A stretch of DNA of 64,000 nt from Rhodobacter sp. SGA-6-6 (GCF_011043545.1 NZ_JAAKGP010000007.1:124001-188000), one strand, 5' to 3'; positions 48,947-58,834 are shown, counted from the stretch's first letter. The notes: a model not told the origin generated them from the sequence alone. Program-made: numbers and translations.

Positions 48947-50290
48947 TCACACGCAGGTCACGTCCTGCAGCAGCGCGAAGATCATCACCGACAGCAGCAC
49001 CGTCAGCCCGATCGACATCAGCACCCGCAGCGCGCGGTCCGAGGGCGGGCGGCCGGTCGCCGCCTCCCAGGCGTGGAAGACCAGATGGCCGCCGTCCAGC
49101 ACCGGAATCGGGAACAGGTTCAGGATGCCCACCCCGAAGGAGATGATGGCGAAGAGGGTGAAGAAGGTCTCCGGCCCCGCCTTCGCGGCATCGCCGAGCG
49201 CATCGGCCATGCCGATCACCCCCGACATGTTGCAGGCCGAGATATTGCCCGCGACCATGTGCCAGAGGCCCGAGAAGGTGCTGGTGGTGATCCCCCACAT
49301 CGCCGAGAGCGAGCCGGTCAGCGACTCGGCCAGTCCGGCCGGGCGGGTGCCGGGGTCGAAGATCTGGCCCTGCTCGATCCCCATCAGCCATTCGGTGCGG
49401 AAGCCGCCCTCCGGGTCGGGGATGTCGCGCTTGCGCGGGGTCAGCACCATGTCGGTGGTGGTGCCGTTCCGCCAGACCGTCAGCGCCACCGGCTGGCCGC
49501 CCGATCCGGTGACGATCTCGCGCAGCTGCAGGAAGGTGACGATCTCCTGCCCGCCGGCGCGGGTGATGACGTCGCCGGCCCGAAGCCCGGCATCCACCGC
49601 CGCCGACTTCACCTGCACCCCGCCGACCATGGCCGGGGCGGGATGCGGGCCGGTGAAGGTGACGGTCTGGCCATCGCGCTCCACAGTCCATTCGATGGAA
49701 GGGGTCTGCGGCAGGCTGTCGTTGGCCAGCTTGCCGAGGTCGGAATAGCTGGCCACCGGCGTGCCGTTCAGCGCCAGCACGATGTCGCCGGGCCGCAGCA
49801 TCTCGCCCGCCCAGGGCAGCGCCCGGGCACGCTCCACCCGCGGCTGGCCGTCGGCGATGCCGAGCGTCAGGCCCATGACGACGAGGACGGCGAAGGTCAG
49901 CAGGAAATTGGCGAAGGGACCGGCCGCCACCGTGGCCGCCCGCGCCCAGAGGGGGGCGCCGGCCATGGTGTGGCGGCGCTCGGCGGCGGAAAGGCCGGCG
50001 GTCCCGGCGCTGCGGACCGAGGCCGCGTCGGCGTCGCCGAGGAATTTCACGTAGCCGCCGAAGGGGATGGCGGCGATCTGCCATTTCGTGCCGCGCCGGT
50101 CGGTGCGGCTGGCCAGCACCTTGCCGAAGCCGATGGAGAAGACCTCGGCATGAATGCCGCACCAGCGGCCGACGATGTAATGGCCGTATTCGTGGACCGC
50201 CACGATCACCGACAGCGCGACGACGAAGAAGAAGGCGGCCCAGATCACGGCCCAGGCCGAGCCGCCCATGGCGGCGATGAGGTCGGTCAT
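48947..50290 (-). CDS. rseP: Site-2 protease RseP
   Basis: A 447-residue intramembrane zinc metalloprotease (M50). The HEXXH motif is HEYGH at 33-37 in the first helix, and the second half-site is LDGG in PIPVLDGGHLVF near the C-terminus. A periplasmic region (about 120-330) carries one or two PDZ domains (VASYSDLGKL; VKSAAVDAGLRAGD). It releases envelope-stress sigma factors by cutting anti-sigma proteins and clears signal-peptide remnants. It overlaps the dxr stop by four bases. Confidence 0.95.
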   Translation of the reverse strand: MTDLIAAMGGSAWAVIWAAFFFVVALSVIVAVHEYGHYIVGRWCGIHAEVFSIGFGKVLASRTDRRGTKWQIAAIPFGGYVKFLGDADAASVRSAGTAGLSAAERRHTMAGAPLWARAATVAAGPFANFLLTFAVLVVMGLTLGIADGQPRVERARALPWAGEMLRPGDIVLALNGTPVASYSDLGKLANDSLPQTPSIEWTVERDGQTVTFTGPHPAPAMVGGVQVKSAAVDAGLRAGDVITRAGGQEIVTFLQLREIVTGSGGQPVALTVWRNGTTTDMVLTPRKRDIPDPEGGFRTEWLMGIEQGQIFDPGTRPAGLAESLTGSLSAMWGITTSTFSGLWHMVAGNISACNMSGVIGMADALGDAAKAGPETFFTLFAIISFGVGILNLFPIPVLDGGHLVFHAWEAATGRPPSDRALRVLMSIGLTVLLSVMIFALLQDVTCV

Positions 50291-51471
50291 GCGGTCCTTC
50301 CCGTCGTGCTGATGGCCTCGGCGGCCCTTACCCGTGCCAGATGGTCCATGGCCAGCACATCCTCAAGCCCCATCGCGTCTTTTCCAAGGCCCTCGCCGGC
50401 CGAAAGCCGGTCGAGCACGGTCTCGACCACCCCGGCCATGTCCATGAAGCCGATCCGGCCATCCAGGAAGCCGTCCAGCGCCACCTCCTTGGCGGCGTTG
50501 AAGGCGGCCCCGGCCAGGCCGCGGATCGCCATCACCTCGCGCGCCAGCCGCAGCGCGGGATAGCGGGCCAGGTCGGGCGCGCGGAAGGTCAGGGTGGACA
50601 ATTGCGCGAGATCGAGCCGCGCCACCGGCAGCGGCGCGCGGGTCGGCCAGTTCAGCGCATAGCCGATGGGATGGCGCATGTCGGGGCTGCCGAGATGGGC
50701 CATGATGGCGCCGTCGCGGAAGCCGACCATCGAATGCACGATCGATTCGGGATGGACGATGACCTCGATCCTTTCGGGGTCGATACCGAAATATTCGCGC
50801 GTTTCAATGACTTCCAGCGCCTTGTTGAACATGCTGGCCGAGTCGATGGTGATCCTTTGCCCCATCGCCCAGTTCGGATGCGCCAGCGCGTCCTTCACCG
50901 TAGCTGTCGCCAGCGCCTCCATCGGCCAGTCGCGCAGCGCGCCGCCGCTTGCGGTCAGGATGATGCGGTCGACCGCCGCCATGTCCTCGCCGATCAGGGC
51001 CTGGAAGATCGCCGAATGCTCGCTGTCCACCGGCAGGATGCGGGCGCCGCGGGATTCGGCGGTGGAGACCAGCAGCTGCCCGGCGGTGACGAGGCTTTCC
51101 TTGTTCGCCAGCGCCAGCGTGGCGCCGTGGCTCAGCGCCCGCAGGCCGGGGACCAGCCCGGCGGCGCCGACGATGGCGCTCATCACCCAGTCGGCGGGCA
51201 GGTCGGCAGCACCGGCGATGGCCTCTGCCCCGGCGGCGGCCCCGGTCGCGGTGCCGGCCAGCGCCTCGCGCAGGGCGGGCAGGTCGGCGGGATCGGCGCA
51301 GACCGCCAGTTCGGCCCGCAGGGCCCGGGCCTGTTCGGCAAGGCGCGCGATGTTGCGGCCGCCGGTCAGGGCGACGGTATGATAAACCTCCGGCCCGCCG
51401 GCGCGCAGGACCAGTTCCACGGTCTGTTCGCCGACCGAGCCGGTGGCGCCGAAGATCGAGATGCGGCGCAT
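50287..51471 (-). CDS. dxr: 1-deoxy-D-xylulose-5-phosphate reductoisomerase
   Basis: A 394-residue Dxr (IspC), the second enzyme of the MEP isoprenoid pathway and the target of fosmidomycin. The NADPH motif is GATGSVGEQT; the metal-binding block PVDSEHSAIFQ and the flexible-loop region HPNWAMGQRITIDSASMFNKALEVIE are diagnostic. Isoprenoid made here feeds UppS, encoded upstream in the same unit. The gene starts four bases after the cdsA stop. Confidence 0.96.
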   Translation of the reverse strand: MRRISIFGATGSVGEQTVELVLRAGGPEVYHTVALTGGRNIARLAEQARALRAELAVCADPADLPALREALAGTATGAAAGAEAIAGAADLPADWVMSAIVGAAGLVPGLRALSHGATLALANKESLVTAGQLLVSTAESRGARILPVDSEHSAIFQALIGEDMAAVDRIILTASGGALRDWPMEALATATVKDALAHPNWAMGQRITIDSASMFNKALEVIETREYFGIDPERIEVIVHPESIVHSMVGFRDGAIMAHLGSPDMRHPIGYALNWPTRAPLPVARLDLAQLSTLTFRAPDLARYPALRLAREVMAIRGLAGAAFNAAKEVALDGFLDGRIGFMDMAGVVETVLDRLSAGEGLGKDAMGLEDVLAMDHLARVRAAEAISTTGRTA

Positions 51472-51475
51472 CGGC

Positions 51476-52267
51476 TCAGCCCTTCGGGAACAGGTTCAGC
51501 GCGGGCAGCAGCACGGCGGTCAGGATGGCGGCGAAGGCCAGCGCGTCGAAACGGTCCAGGAGCCCGCCATGGCCGGGGATCAGGGCCGAGCTGTCCTTCA
51601 CCCCCGCCCGCCGCTTGATAGCGCTTTCCGCGATGTCGCCCATCTGCCCGGCGAAGGCGACCAGCGGCGAGACCCAGACCAGTGCCGCCGTTCCCTGCCC
51701 CGCCGACCAGAACGCCGCGCCGACCAGCGCCGCGCCGATCCAGCCGGCGACGGTGCCGCTCCAGGTCTTCTTCGGGCTGACCTTCGGCCAGAACTTCGGC
51801 CCGCCGAGGATGCGGCCGGCGAAATAGCCCGCCACGTCGGAGGCCACCACCACCGCCAGCAGCCAGAGCACCGGCGCCAGCCCCGCGCCCTGCCGCAGCG
51901 CCACCAGCGCCCAGCCGGTGGCGAGGATCACCAGCGCATACCCCGCGAAGACCGCGGTGTCGCGGCGCGGGGCGATGACGCCGACCAGCGGCGGCAGCAG
52001 CAGCAGCGGGATCACGAAAGGTTGCGGCACGAAGAGGTTCAGCGCCAGCACCCCGGCGGCCAGGAGGCCGAGCAGGACCGAGGCGTCCTGCCCCTCGCCG
52101 CGGGTCATCCGCGCCAGTTCCCACATCATCAGGCCGGAGCAGACCACCGCCAGCAGCGCGAAGACCGTGCCGCCCAGCCAGATCGCCCCGCCGCCGACCG
52201 CCAGCAGGACCACGGCCGACAGGATGCGGGGGGCGAGATCGCCCCATCTGCCGGAGGAAGCGGTCAT
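51476..52267 (-). CDS. cdsA: Phosphatidate cytidylyltransferase
   Basis: A 263-residue CDP-diacylglycerol synthase, the branch point of phospholipid synthesis. About seven to eight membrane segments are visible. The C-terminal signature is strong: SDVAGYFAGR, SPKKTWSG, GDIAESAIKRRAGVKD and PGHGGLLDRFDAL. GGAGGTCCCG precedes the ATG at 52267. Repeat A copy 5 separates it from uppS upstream. Confidence 0.95.
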   Translation of the reverse strand: MTASSGRWGDLAPRILSAVVLLAVGGGAIWLGGTVFALLAVVCSGLMMWELARMTRGEGQDASVLLGLLAAGVLALNLFVPQPFVIPLLLLPPLVGVIAPRRDTAVFAGYALVILATGWALVALRQGAGLAPVLWLLAVVVASDVAGYFAGRILGGPKFWPKVSPKKTWSGTVAGWIGAALVGAAFWSAGQGTAALVWVSPLVAFAGQMGDIAESAIKRRAGVKDSSALIPGHGGLLDRFDALAFAAILTAVLLPALNLFPKG

Positions 52268-52290
52268 CGGGACCTCCGAAAGCCTGCCGC

Positions 52291-52498
52291 GGGCGGGACA
52301 GGGAAACGCAGTGCGGTTCCCCCGCCCGTGCACAGCATATCAGCCGGAAACGGTGCGGCACGAGACCCCGAGAGGCCAGCGCCCGACCCGGCGGGCGAGA
52401 AGCGCCCGCCGAGGGCGGGGCGGGCGCTGGCCGGGCCTCGAAGGCCCGGCCGGTCCGGTTGAGATGGTGCGCTGTGGCGAAGGCGATGGCCTTCGCCA
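52291..52498 (+). repeat. Intergenic structured repeat A, copy 5 (altered first stem)
   Basis: In place of GGCGAGGC/GCCTCGCC the first hairpin reads GGGAAACGC (52301-52309) and GCGGTTCCC (52313-52321), a different sequence that still pairs at eight of nine positions. The other three stems are conserved. It lies between cdsA and uppS, both on the minus strand. Confidence 0.9.
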
Positions 52499-52550
52499 TG
52501 GACAGGAAGAAGTGCTCCCTGCCGATCCCCGCTGCCTTGCCCTGCCCCGC

Positions 52551-53270
52551 TCATGCCTTGACGCCCCCGAAGCGGCGGTCGCGGTTGCCGAAGCGGGCCA
52601 GGATGCCGGCCAGCTCGGCCGGGGTGAAGTCGGGCCAGAGCGTCTCGGTGAATTCGTATTCGGCATAGGCCGCCTGCCAGGGCAGGAAGTTGGAGGTCCG
52701 GGTCTCGCCGGAGGTGCGGATCACCAGATCGGGGTCCGGCAGGCCGCCGGTGTCCAGCCGGGCGGAAAACGCCGCCTCGGTCAGCGCGGCGGGGTCGAAG
52801 CGGCCCTCCGCCGCCTCCACCGCCAGCGCCCGGGCGGCGCGCAGCACCTCGTCGCGGCCGCCGTAGTTGATGGCGACGGTCAGGTTCAGCCGCGACAGAT
52901 GCGCGGTCTTCGCCTCGATCCCCGACATCAGCCGTTGCAGCTTGGGGTCCAGCCGCGAGCGGTCGCCGATGAAGCGCATCCTGACGCCCTCGGCCGCCAT
53001 GGCATCGGCCTCGCGCTGGATGTAGCGGGCGAAGATCGCCATCAACCCCAGCACCTCTTCGGTGCTGCGCTTCCAGTTCTCGGTCGAGAAGGCATAGAGC
53101 GTCAGCCATTCGATGCCGATGTCGGGGGAGGCGCGGACGATCTCCTTCACCCGCTCGGCGCCCTTGCGGTGCCCGACCAGCCGCGGCCAGCCCTTCTGGG
53201 TGGCCCAACGGCCGTTGCCGTCCATGATGATGGCGACATGGGTAGCGGATCGGGGGGAAGCGGGCGGCAT
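52551..53270 (-). CDS. uppS: Undecaprenyl diphosphate synthase
   Basis: A 239-residue cis-prenyltransferase that makes the lipid carrier for peptidoglycan and O-antigen. Asp17 in [10 protein letters not shown] is the catalytic residue; [18 protein letters not shown] and [23 protein letters not shown] (in parts) are family blocks. Length is standard. It starts 11 bases after the frr stop. Confidence 0.95.
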   Translation of the reverse strand: MPPASPRSATHVAIIMDGNGRWATQKGWPRLVGHRKGAERVKEIVRASPDIGIEWLTLYAFSTENWKRSTEEVLGLMAIFARYIQREADAMAAEGVRMRFIGDRSRLDPKLQRLMSGIEAKTAHLSRLNLTVAINYGGRDEVLRAARALAVEAAEGRFDPAALTEAAFSARLDTGGLPDPDLVIRTSGETRTSNFLPWQAAYAEYEFTETLWPDFTPAELAGILARFGNRDRRFGGVKA

Positions 53271-53281
53271 CGCGCGGCGGC

Positions 53282-53845
53282 CTAGACCTGCATGATCTCG
53301 TGCTGCTTGGTGTCCAGCGCCTGGTCGACCAGCTTGATGTAACGGTCGGTCATCTCCTGCACCGCGCTCTCCCAGAACTTGGCGTCGTCCTCGGACAGGT
53401 GGTTGGCCTTGGCCTTCTTGATCCGGTCCATGCCGTCGCGGCGCAGGTTGCGGATGGCGACGCGGGCATGTTCGGCATATTGCGCCGCGACCTTGGTCAA
53501 CTCCTTCCGGCGCTGCTCGTTCAGCTCGGGGATCGGCAGCATGATGATGGTGCCGTTCAGCTGCGGGTTGATGCCGAGGCCGGATTCGCGGATCGCCTTT
53601 TCCACCTTGCCGACCATGCCCTTGTCCCAGACGTTGATGGTGACCATCCGCGGCTCCGGCACGTTGACGGTGCCGAGCTGGTTGATCGGCGTCATCTGGC
53701 CATAGGCCTCGACATGGATCGGCTCCAGCATGGTGCCCGAGGCGCGGCCCGTCCGCAGCGAGGCGAATTCGGTGCGCAGCGCGGCAAGCGCGCCCTCCAT
53801 GCGGCGGGTCAGGTCGTCGGTGTCGAGTTCGAATTCGTCGGACAT
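53282..53845 (-). CDS. frr: Ribosome recycling factor
   Basis: A 187-residue tRNA-shaped two-domain protein that splits post-termination ribosomes with EF-G. Family blocks include [28 protein letters not shown] and the conserved helix [23 protein letters not shown]. Length is standard (185). It follows pyrH, the common bacterial pairing, with three small hairpins between. Confidence 0.96.
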   Translation of the reverse strand: MSDEFELDTDDLTRRMEGALAALRTEFASLRTGRASGTMLEPIHVEAYGQMTPINQLGTVNVPEPRMVTINVWDKGMVGKVEKAIRESGLGINPQLNGTIIMLPIPELNEQRRKELTKVAAQYAEHARVAIRNLRRDGMDRIKKAKANHLSEDDAKFWESAVQEMTDRYIKLVDQALDTKQHEIMQV

Positions 53846-53937
53846 CGGGGTCTTCCCTCTCAGGCTTTGCCGCCCCTTCTAGCGGGGGCAGCGGGGAAAA
53901 TCAAAGCGGCTTGGACGGGGACGGGCCGGGACGGCGC

Positions 53938-53998
53938 TTTCTTCGCAGAAATCGCGGCGGAGCCTTCAAAGGCTCCGTCCCGGAATTCGCGCGAATTC
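53938..53998. other. Three tandem small hairpins between pyrH and frr
   Basis: TTTCT-TCGC-AGAAA (53938-53951), GGAGCCTT-CA-AAGGCTCC (53959-53976) and the 16-base palindrome GAATTCGCGCGAATTC (53983-53998) lie directly after the pyrH stop on its strand. They may partially terminate or stabilise the pyrH message. Confidence 0.6.
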
Positions 53999-54007
53999 AG
54001 GGCCGCC

Positions 54008-54739
54008 TCAGTCCGAGACGCGGGTATAGGTGCCCTTGCCGGAGAGGATGCCGCGGAAGCCGCCGGGTTCGTCGAGCGAGAAGACGATGATCGGCAGCCG
54101 GTTGTCGCGGGCCAGCGCGATGGCGGTGGCGTCCATCACGCCCAGGTGCTTTTCAAGCGTCTCGTCGTAGCTGACCTGGTCGTAGCGCTTGGCATCGGCG
54201 TGTTTCTTCGGGTCCTTGTCGTAGACGCCGTCGACCTTGGTGCCCTTGAACACCGCCTCGCAGCCCATCTCGCTGGCGCGCAGGGTGGCGGCGGTGTCGG
54301 TGGTGAAATAGGGGTTCCCCGTCCCGGCGGCGAAGATGCAGACCCGCTTCTTCTCCAGGTGGCGGACGGCGCGGCGGCGGATGTAGGGCTCGCAGACCTG
54401 GTCCATCGGGATGGCGCTGATGACGCGGGTGAACACCCCCAGCTGCTCCAGCGCCGACTGCATGGCCAGGGCGTTCATCACCGTCGCCAGCATCCCCATG
54501 TAATCGGCGGTCGTCCGCTCCATCCCCTGCGCGGACCCCGCCAGCCCGCGGAAGATGTTGCCGCCGCCGATCACCATGCAGACCTCGACGCCGAGGTCGC
54601 GGACCGATTTCACCTCTTCGGCGATGCGGGCCACGGTGGGCGGGTGCAGCCCGTAGCCCTGGTCGCCCATCAGCGCCTCGCCGGAGATTTTGAGCATGAC
54701 TCGGCTGTATTTGACGCCCGTGGCGGCGGCTGTGGACAT
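54008..54739 (-). CDS. pyrH: Uridylate kinase
   Basis: A 243-residue hexameric UMP kinase of the amino-acid-kinase fold. Blocks [42 protein letters not shown] and the ATP-side [15 protein letters not shown] are diagnostic. The ATG at 54739 gives [17 protein letters not shown]. It heads the long minus-strand envelope/translation series and is divergent from miaA. Confidence 0.95.
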   Translation of the reverse strand: MSTAAATGVKYSRVMLKISGEALMGDQGYGLHPPTVARIAEEVKSVRDLGVEVCMVIGGGNIFRGLAGSAQGMERTTADYMGMLATVMNALAMQSALEQLGVFTRVISAIPMDQVCEPYIRRRAVRHLEKKRVCIFAAGTGNPYFTTDTAATLRASEMGCEAVFKGTKVDGVYDKDPKKHADAKRYDQVSYDETLEKHLGVMDATAIALARDNRLPIIVFSLDEPGGFRGILSGKGTYTRVSD

Positions 54740-54824
54740 GGAAGACCCCGGATGTGGTTGTGTGCTTGGACTGGTGCGCAAAATGTCGGAAAATGGCGGC
54801 GGGTTCAACCTGTGAAAGGGCGAA

Positions 54825-54870
54825 CCGGGGGCCAGCCCCCGGACCCCCGGAGTATTTCTGCCAAGATGAA
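54825..54870 (+). repeat. Half GGATATTT repeat overlapping the miaA start
   Basis: CCGGGGGCCAGCCCCCGG is followed by ACCCCCGGAGTATTTCTG and CCAAGATGAAG. The same composite occurs at 25809 and, reversed, at 61378. The ATG in AAGATGAAG is the miaA start codon. Confidence 0.8.
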
Positions 54871-55741
54871 GGGCAAGGGGCTGCTGTCTTCGATCTCGCG
54901 CGAGGCGCCGGTGCTGATCGCCGGGCCGACGGCCAGCGGCAAGTCGGCGCTGGCGATGGAGCTGGCGGCGCGGGACGGGCGGGTGATCGTCAATGCCGAT
55001 GCGCTGCAGGTCTATTCCTGCTGGCGGGTGCTGACGGCGCGGCCCTCCGCGGCGGAGGAGGCGGTGCTGCCGCATGCGCTCTACGGCCATGTCGGGCGGG
55101 ACCAGCCCTATTCGGCGGGCCACTGGCTGCGCGAGGCGGTGGCGCTGCTGGACCGGCCGGTGGTGATCGTCGGCGGCACCGGGCTTTACTTCATGGCGCT
55201 GGTCGAGGGGCTGGCGGAGATCCCGCCGATCCCGCCGGAGGTGCGGGCGGAGGCGGATGCGCTGCGGGCGGCGGATTTCCCGGCGATGGTCGCGGGGCTG
55301 GACCCGGCCACCGCGGCGCGGATCGACCTGGCGAATCCCGCCCGGGTCCAGCGCGCCTGGGAGGTGCTGCGGGCCACCGGCCGCGGGCTGGCCGACTGGC
55401 AGGCCGCGACCGGCGCCCCTGCCCTGCCGCTGTCGCGGGCCGAGGCGCTGGTGGTCCGGCCCGAGGTCGACTGGCTGAACGCCCGCATCGACGCCCGCTT
55501 CGACGCGATGATGGCGGCCGGCGCGCTGGAGGAGGTGCGGGCGGAACTGCCGTTCTGGGATCCGGCCCGTCCCTCCTCCCGCGCCATCGGGGCGCCGGAA
55601 CTGGTGGCGCATCTGCGCGGTCAGCTGCCGCTGGCCGAGGCCGCCGCCGCCGCCAGGCTGGCCAGCCGGCAATATGCCAAGCGGCAGCGGACCTGGTTCC
55701 GCGCCCGGATGGGCGGCTGGCGCGGAATCGCCCTGCCCTGA
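54866..55741 (+). CDS. miaA: tRNA dimethylallyltransferase
   Basis: A 291-residue MiaA that adds dimethylallyl to A37 of tRNAs reading UNN codons. The P-loop GPTASGKS is at 20-27; [19 protein letters not shown] and the DxxD-type Asp in the P-loop region are present. The start is uncertain: the only in-frame ATG is supplied by a dispersed repeat, no Shine-Dalgarno sequence precedes it (GGAG is 16 bases away), and the next candidate, GTG at residue 16, would leave only four residues before the P-loop. Confidence 0.92.
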   Translation: MKGKGLLSSISREAPVLIAGPTASGKSALAMELAARDGRVIVNADALQVYSCWRVLTARPSAAEEAVLPHALYGHVGRDQPYSAGHWLREAVALLDRPVVIVGGTGLYFMALVEGLAEIPPIPPEVRAEADALRAADFPAMVAGLDPATAARIDLANPARVQRAWEVLRATGRGLADWQAATGAPALPLSRAEALVVRPEVDWLNARIDARFDAMMAAGALEEVRAELPFWDPARPSSRAIGAPELVAHLRGQLPLAEAAAAARLASRQYAKRQRTWFRARMGGWRGIALP

Positions 55742-55778
55742 GCGCCGGTCCCCCGGCGCGGGCATTCCATGCACAGAG

Positions 55779-55811
55779 TTATGCACAGCTTTCCGTGCCC
55801 CCTGTGGATAA
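55779..55811. promoter_or_regulatory. Inverted pair of DnaA-box-like sites
   Basis: TTATGCACA (55779-55787, one mismatch from TTATCCACA) and TGTGGATAA (55803-55811, perfect complement of the box) lie 15 bases apart in the 224-base gap between miaA and the AraC-type gene. No AT-rich unwinding region is adjacent, so an origin is unlikely. Confidence 0.45.
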
Positions 55812-55965
55812 CTTCGGCCCTCCGCCATCTTTTTGCTTTGGTTGCCCTGTCTGGCTTGGCTAACCTCGGCCCTGCGCCGAGGCCGCCGTCCTTTTGCCCC
55901 CTGTTGCAGTCACCTTGCCCTGTCGCCCGTGGCCGAACCGACCCTCGAACCGGATACCGTCCAAG

Positions 55966-56763
55966 ATGCAAGACACCTCCTCCGTCTCCAACCTGCGGTT
56001 GACCGCCATCTCCCGCCTGGCCGCGGCCGGGCGCTGGCGGGTGGAGGCGATGCGGTCGCTGTCCGAACCCTGCCTGCTGTGGTTCACCAAGGGCCAGGGC
56101 CGGATCACCATCGCCGGGCTGACCCGCGGCTATACCGCCCACAACGCCGTCTTCATCCCGCCGGGGGTGATGCACGGGTTCGAGGCCGGGCCTGCGGTCT
56201 TCGGCACCGCGGTCTTCTTCGGCCGCGACTGCGACGTGACCCTGCCCAAGCAGCCGCTGCACCTGCGCATCCGCGAGGTCCATGCCCAGCAGGAACTGAA
56301 CGTGCTGCTGGACAGCGTGCTGCGCGAGATGGATGCCGACACCCCGGCGCATGAGCGGGCGACGCGGCATTACCTCGGCCTGATCGGCGTCTGGCTGGAG
56401 CGGCAGGCCCGCAAGGCCGAGGCCGAGATGCCGAAGCCCGATGCCACAAGGCGGCTGGTGGCGCGCTACACCGCGCTCTTGGAGCGGGACTTCCGCTCGG
56501 GCATGGGGGTGGCGGATTTCGCCGCCGCGCTCGGCGTGACGCCGACCCACCTGACCCGCTGCTGCAACGCCGCCTGCGGCCGGCCGGCCAGCGCCCTGCT
56601 GCAGGACCGCCGCATCTTCGAGGCCCGCAAGCTTCTGGCCGAGACGCGGATGCCGGTCGGGCGGATCGCGCTGGACCTGGGCTTCAACTCGGCGGCCTAT
56701 TTCACCCGCGCCTTCCAGCACCTGACCGGCAAGTCGCCCACCGCCTTCCGCCGCGCACCCTGA
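55966..56763 (+). CDS. AraC-family transcriptional regulator
   Basis: A 265-residue regulator. The N-terminal cupin-like sensor (about 20-140) has the pattern PPGVMHGFEAGP; the C-terminal AraC/XylS double helix-turn-helix covers about 165-262 and ends with IALDLGFNSAAYFTRAFQHLTGKSPTAF (family signature, shown in part). The ATG at 55966 gives MQDTSSVSNLRL; upstream in-frame codons are unlike the family. It is 316 bases upstream of, and codirectional with, the peptide-importer genes, so it may respond to their substrate. Confidence 0.88.
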   Translation: MQDTSSVSNLRLTAISRLAAAGRWRVEAMRSLSEPCLLWFTKGQGRITIAGLTRGYTAHNAVFIPPGVMHGFEAGPAVFGTAVFFGRDCDVTLPKQPLHLRIREVHAQQELNVLLDSVLREMDADTPAHERATRHYLGLIGVWLERQARKAEAEMPKPDATRRLVARYTALLERDFRSGMGVADFAAALGVTPTHLTRCCNAACGRPASALLQDRRIFEARKLLAETRMPVGRIALDLGFNSAAYFTRAFQHLTGKSPTAFRRAP

Positions 56764-56902
56764 CGCAGCGGAAACCCGCCCCTGCGTATCCCCTCGCCCC
56801 CGGTTCCCGGGCGGTGCGGGATGGCCCTGACCCATTGGTCAAAAACGACATGCTGGCGTCGTCTTTCCACCAGGAATGTCGCATTCGTGCGCAAGATCGT
56901 CT

Positions 56903-56917
56903 GTCAATGACATTGAC
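56903..56917. promoter_or_regulatory. Palindromic operator candidate before the peptide importer
   Basis: GTCAATG-A-CATTGAC, seven perfect pairs, lies 163 bases before the binding-protein gene. The rest of the 316-base gap 56764-57079 has no gene and no promoter that I can defend; the ribosome site GGGAGACTGAGG is at its end. Confidence 0.5.
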
Positions 56918-57079
56918 GGAGTGGCGGAAACCATGCGCAAATGGCGCAATCGGGGACAGGCAGGTTCGGCGACAGACCGGGCCCGGCTGCGCAGTCTGCG
57001 CAACGGTATGCTCACCGCCTTCCCCGCGCCGAACGGCCGCCAAGACCGCAACCGGAAGACCTGACAGGGAGACTGAGGA

Positions 57080-58723
57080 ATGAAAGACACCATCACCGGC
57101 CTGCACCCCGCAGCGCTGATGTATGCCGAGGAAGTCAAGGCCGGCACGCTGAGCCGCCGCGAGTTCCTGACGCGCAGCACCGCGCTCGGCGTTTCGGCCG
57201 CCGCGGCCTATGGCCTGATCGGCCTGGCCGCCCCCACCCCGGCGAAGGCGCAGGAGATCCAGCCCGGCGGCACGCTGCGGATGAACATGATGACCCGGGC
57301 CCTGAAGGACCCGCGCACCGCGGACTGGAGCGAGATCGCCAACTTCGCCCGCGGCTGGCTGGAATACCTGGTCGAATACAACAACGACGGCTCGATCCGC
57401 GGGATGCTGCTGGACAGCTGGGAAACCAACGACGACGCCACCGAATACACCCTGAAGGTGCGCCCGGGGATCAAGTGGTCGAACGGCGACGACTTCACCG
57501 CCGAGGACGTGGCCCACAACTTCACCCGCTGGGCCGACGGCAATGTCGAGGGCAACTCGATGTCCGCCCGCATGGCCGGCATCCAGGATCCGGCGACCAA
57601 GGCCGCCCGCCCCGAGGCCTTCGAGGTGGTCGACCCGCTGACGCTGAAGATCAAGCTCAGCCAACCCGACATCGCCCTGATCGCCAGCGCCGCCGACTAT
57701 CCGGCCATGATCGTCCACCAGAGCTATGACAACAGCGACCCCTCGGTGAACCCGATCGGCACCGGCCCCTACATGCCGGAATCGAACGAGGTCGGCGTCA
57801 AGCAGGTGCTGGTCCGCCGCGAGGAGCCCTGGTGGGGCACCGAAATCTTCGGCGGCCCCTATCTGGACCGGATCGAATACATCGACCTCGGCACCGATCC
57901 CTCGGCCTGGGTGGCCGCGGCCGGCTCGGGCGAGATCGACGCCACCTACCAGTCGCAGGGCGAGTTCATCTCGGTGCTGGACGGGCTCGGCTGGACCAAG
58001 ACCGAGGCGACCACCGCGGCGACGCTGGCGGTGCGCTTCAACCAGCTGGCCGAGGAATACAAGGACGTGAACGTCCGCAAGGCGCTGCAACTCGCCGTGG
58101 ACAACAACATCGTGCTGGAACTGGGCTATGCCGGCCTGGGCAAGCCGGCGGAAAACCACCACGTCTGCCCGATCCACCCGGAATATGCCGAGCTGCCGCC
58201 GCTGACGGTGGACCCGGCCGGGGCAAAGGCCGCCATCGAAGCCGCCGGCAAGGCCGACTTCGAGTTCGAGCTGATCTCGCTGGACGACGACTGGCAGTCG
58301 GCGACCTGCGATGCCGTCGCCGCCCAGATCCGCGACGCCGGCATCAAGATCAAGCGCACGGTGATGCCGGGATCGACCTTCTGGAACGACTGGACGAAAT
58401 ATCCGTTCAGCGCCACGGAATGGAACATGCGCCCGCTGGGGGTGCAGGTGCTGGCGACGGCCTACAAGTCGGGCGAGGCCTGGAACGAGACCGCCTTCTC
58501 GAACGAGGAGTTCGACGCCAAGCTGGCCGAGGCGCTGTCGATCGCCGATGCCGACAAGCGGCGCGAGGTGATGAAGCGGCTGGAAGAGATCATGCAGGAG
58601 CAGGGCGTGCTGATCCAGCCCTACTGGCGCTCGCTCTTCCGCCACACCGATCCGAAGGTGGGCGGCTGCGACATGCATGCGACGCTCGAGCATCACCACT
58701 ACAAGTGGCACTGGACCGCCTGA
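57080..58723 (+). CDS. Peptide/nickel-type ABC transporter substrate-binding protein
   Basis: A 547-residue SBP_bac_5 protein. The N-terminus includes a twin-arginine motif SRREFLTRS at 25-33, 24 residues in, followed by a hydrophobic segment and cleavage near PAKAQE, so export by Tat is likely. Domain blocks [27 protein letters not shown] and [10 protein letters not shown] are typical. The ligand (peptide, opine, or other) cannot be read. It is the first gene of a four-component importer with the next three genes; a strong hairpin follows it, as is common where the binding protein is made in excess. Confidence 0.92.
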   Translation: MKDTITGLHPAALMYAEEVKAGTLSRREFLTRSTALGVSAAAAYGLIGLAAPTPAKAQEIQPGGTLRMNMMTRALKDPRTADWSEIANFARGWLEYLVEYNNDGSIRGMLLDSWETNDDATEYTLKVRPGIKWSNGDDFTAEDVAHNFTRWADGNVEGNSMSARMAGIQDPATKAARPEAFEVVDPLTLKIKLSQPDIALIASAADYPAMIVHQSYDNSDPSVNPIGTGPYMPESNEVGVKQVLVRREEPWWGTEIFGGPYLDRIEYIDLGTDPSAWVAAAGSGEIDATYQSQGEFISVLDGLGWTKTEATTAATLAVRFNQLAEEYKDVNVRKALQLAVDNNIVLELGYAGLGKPAENHHVCPIHPEYAELPPLTVDPAGAKAAIEAAGKADFEFELISLDDDWQSATCDAVAAQIRDAGIKIKRTVMPGSTFWNDWTKYPFSATEWNMRPLGVQVLATAYKSGEAWNETAFSNEEFDAKLAEALSIADADKRREVMKRLEEIMQEQGVLIQPYWRSLFRHTDPKVGGCDMHATLEHHHYKWHWTA

Positions 58724-58731
58724 GGTTCAAA

Positions 58732-58764
58732 GCCCCGCCCGCTCCCGCAAGGGGCGGGCGGGGC
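58732..58764 (+). other. mRNA-stabilising hairpin after the binding-protein gene
   Basis: GCCCCGCCCGC (58732-58742) pairs with GCGGGCGGGGC (58754-58764) over 11 perfect pairs. No T-tract. Its place between binding-protein and permease genes fits partial termination or 3' protection of the upstream message. Confidence 0.7.
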
Positions 58765-58834
58765 CTCCTTCCGCACAGCCGTCGTCCGGGGCCCCCGATG
58801 TCCCGCCTGCCCTGCCCATCGGGAAGGATGAGCC

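Noticed and set aside
55779-55811. Chromosomal replication origin at the DnaA-box pair
   Set aside because: Only two boxes, no AT-rich unwinding element, and none of the genes usually seen at alphaproteobacterial origins is close by.
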